Below are positions 63,421 through 64,000 of a stretch of DNA of 64,000 nt, in pieces; position 1 is the first letter of the stretch, and every line of letters begins with the position of its first letter. Both the position numbers and the translations under genes were made by a program. Under the pieces are notes generated by a model. It did no database searches, was not told the origin of the DNA, and saw only the letters and a program-made list of their open reading frames with translations. The stretch comes from Pandoraea pnomenusa (GTDB lineage: Bacteria; Pseudomonadota; Gammaproteobacteria; Burkholderiales; Burkholderiaceae). The stretch lies in assembly GCF_000767615.3 (NCBI RefSeq), contig NZ_CP009553.3:1488001-1552000 (forward strand), written 5' to 3'.

Positions 63421-63569
63421 GCGTCGGCGTGCGTGCAAGTCTCCTGACCCGATGGGGTTGGACGACGAGACAGGCATAATTTTCGCTCGGCAACCTTGGC
63501 GGGTTTGGCACACAATGACGTGTCAAACCACGGCGTCGCCAACGACGACGCCACGCCAAGGAGAGAGAC

Positions 63570-64000
63570 ATGGCCATCGCGCCAGCCACACCGTCCCCGG
63601 CCGCTCGCGCCGGGCGCACCGGCCCTCACGACGTCCCCGCGCTGGATGACATCGTCGCGCTCGACGCGCTGGCGCTGTCCGACGCCATCCACAAGCGCCG
63701 CGTGTCATGCCGCGAAGTGATGCAGGCATACCTCGCGCACATCGCGCGGCACAACCCCGCGGTCAACGCGATCGTGTCGCTGCGAGACGCCGCTGCACTG
63801 CTTGCGGAAGCCGACGCACGCGATCGTCAATTGGCCAGCGGCGAGTCGCTTGGCTGGATGCATGGCATGCCGCACGCGGTCAAGGATCTGGCGTCGTGCG
63901 CCGGGTTGCCTACGCGCAAGGGCTCGCCGTTGACCTCCACGGCGCCCGACACGCAGGACAGCATCAGCGTGTCCCGCATTCGCGCCGCGGGCGCGATCTT
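63570..64000 (+). CDS. amidase signature family protein (5' part, cut by window edge)
   Basis: The first 143 codons of an amidase-signature enzyme. LALSDAIHKRRVSCREVMQAYLAHI (landmark IHKRRVSCREVMQAYL) and NPAVNAIVSLRDA are the N-terminal helices, and GMPHAVKDLASCAGL holds the catalytic lysine of the Ser-cisSer-Lys triad. The two serines would lie beyond the edge. AAGGAGAGAG precedes the ATG at 63570. It hydrolyses an amide bond; the substrate is unknown. The neighbours suggest a LysR-controlled uptake-and-hydrolysis unit. Confidence 0.88.
   Translation, partial: MAIAPATPSPAARAGRTGPHDVPALDDIVALDALALSDAIHKRRVSCREVMQAYLAHIARHNPAVNAIVSLRDAAALLAEADARDRQLASGESLGWMHGMPHAVKDLASCAGLPTRKGSPLTSTAPDTQDSISVSRIRAAGAI

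Noticed and set aside
61165..63513. 782-codon reverse-strand frame over the symporter and binding-protein genes
   Set aside because: Low-complexity Arg/His/Glu composition, no family resemblance; antisense shadow of two clear genes.

Overview
The window is high-GC and densely coded, with gene families typical of the Burkholderiales. Pandoraea or a close relative is the likeliest source, judged from gene content and operon style only. The markers are a kynBUA operon, an AmrAB-OprA/BpeAB-type RND pump with an AcrR-like repressor, FabV enoyl reductase, a Burkholderiaceae porin, GcdH and minor-pilin genes. No insertion sequence, prophage, integrase, rRNA or CRISPR array was seen. The only stable RNAs recognised are two identical tRNA-Arg(ACG) genes.

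Layout. 1-6980 is a molybdenum neighbourhood: XdhC-type maturation factor (cut by the left edge), CoxG, an HTH-only ModE-like regulator, a cytochrome b plus a Tat-exported SUOX-fold molybdoenzyme followed by a methionine-rich exported repeat protein, then modABC transcribed the other way behind a recognisable ModE box. 7078-14279 is a TetR-controlled RND efflux operon. 14496-19760 holds acyl-CoA-binding protein, a compact and partly degenerate minor-pilin set, a YqjD/E/K-like stress trio and a 1-Cys peroxiredoxin. 19969-25322 holds glutaryl-CoA dehydrogenase with a divergent IclR regulator and the kynurenine operon kynB-kynU-kynA; tryptophan to anthranilate and glutaryl-CoA oxidation are adjacent. 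kynU appears to carry a one-base frameshift near its start.

25567-31576 is the most interesting catabolic block: MarR regulator, flavin reductase, a NicX-like ring-cleaving dioxygenase, a NicD-like hydrolase coupled to it, an acyl-CoA-dehydrogenase-fold flavoprotein that lacks the usual YEGT glutamate, and an acyl-CoA ligase. It looks like a regulon for an unidentified (possibly N-heterocyclic) aromatic compound. 31821-35854 is an IclR-controlled polar amino-acid ABC transporter with formimidoylglutamase, so probably histidine-related. 36015-44855 holds msrA, two unknown genes, a DHA2 drug pump beside fabV, a DUF72 protein, cyclopropane-fatty-acid synthase and pdxH.

45226-50039 holds a large AsmA-family protein and tcdA, whose divergent start codons overlap, and fadD. 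After the tRNA pair, 50775-56099 is a second, EmrAB-TolC-like tripartite pump with a divergent TetR gene. 56177-59798 holds a porin, an Lrp-type regulator, an FMN-dependent 2-hydroxyacid oxidase and a glycine-zipper protein. The right end is a LysR regulator divergent from a citrate/tricarballylate-type symporter, an orphan periplasmic binding protein and an amidase cut by the window edge.

Many divergent intergenic regions carry clear palindromic operators (ModE, AcrR, IclR, MarR, TetR and LysR types), and intrinsic terminators are frequent. Function calls rest on motif recognition and recalled family knowledge; no database search was run.
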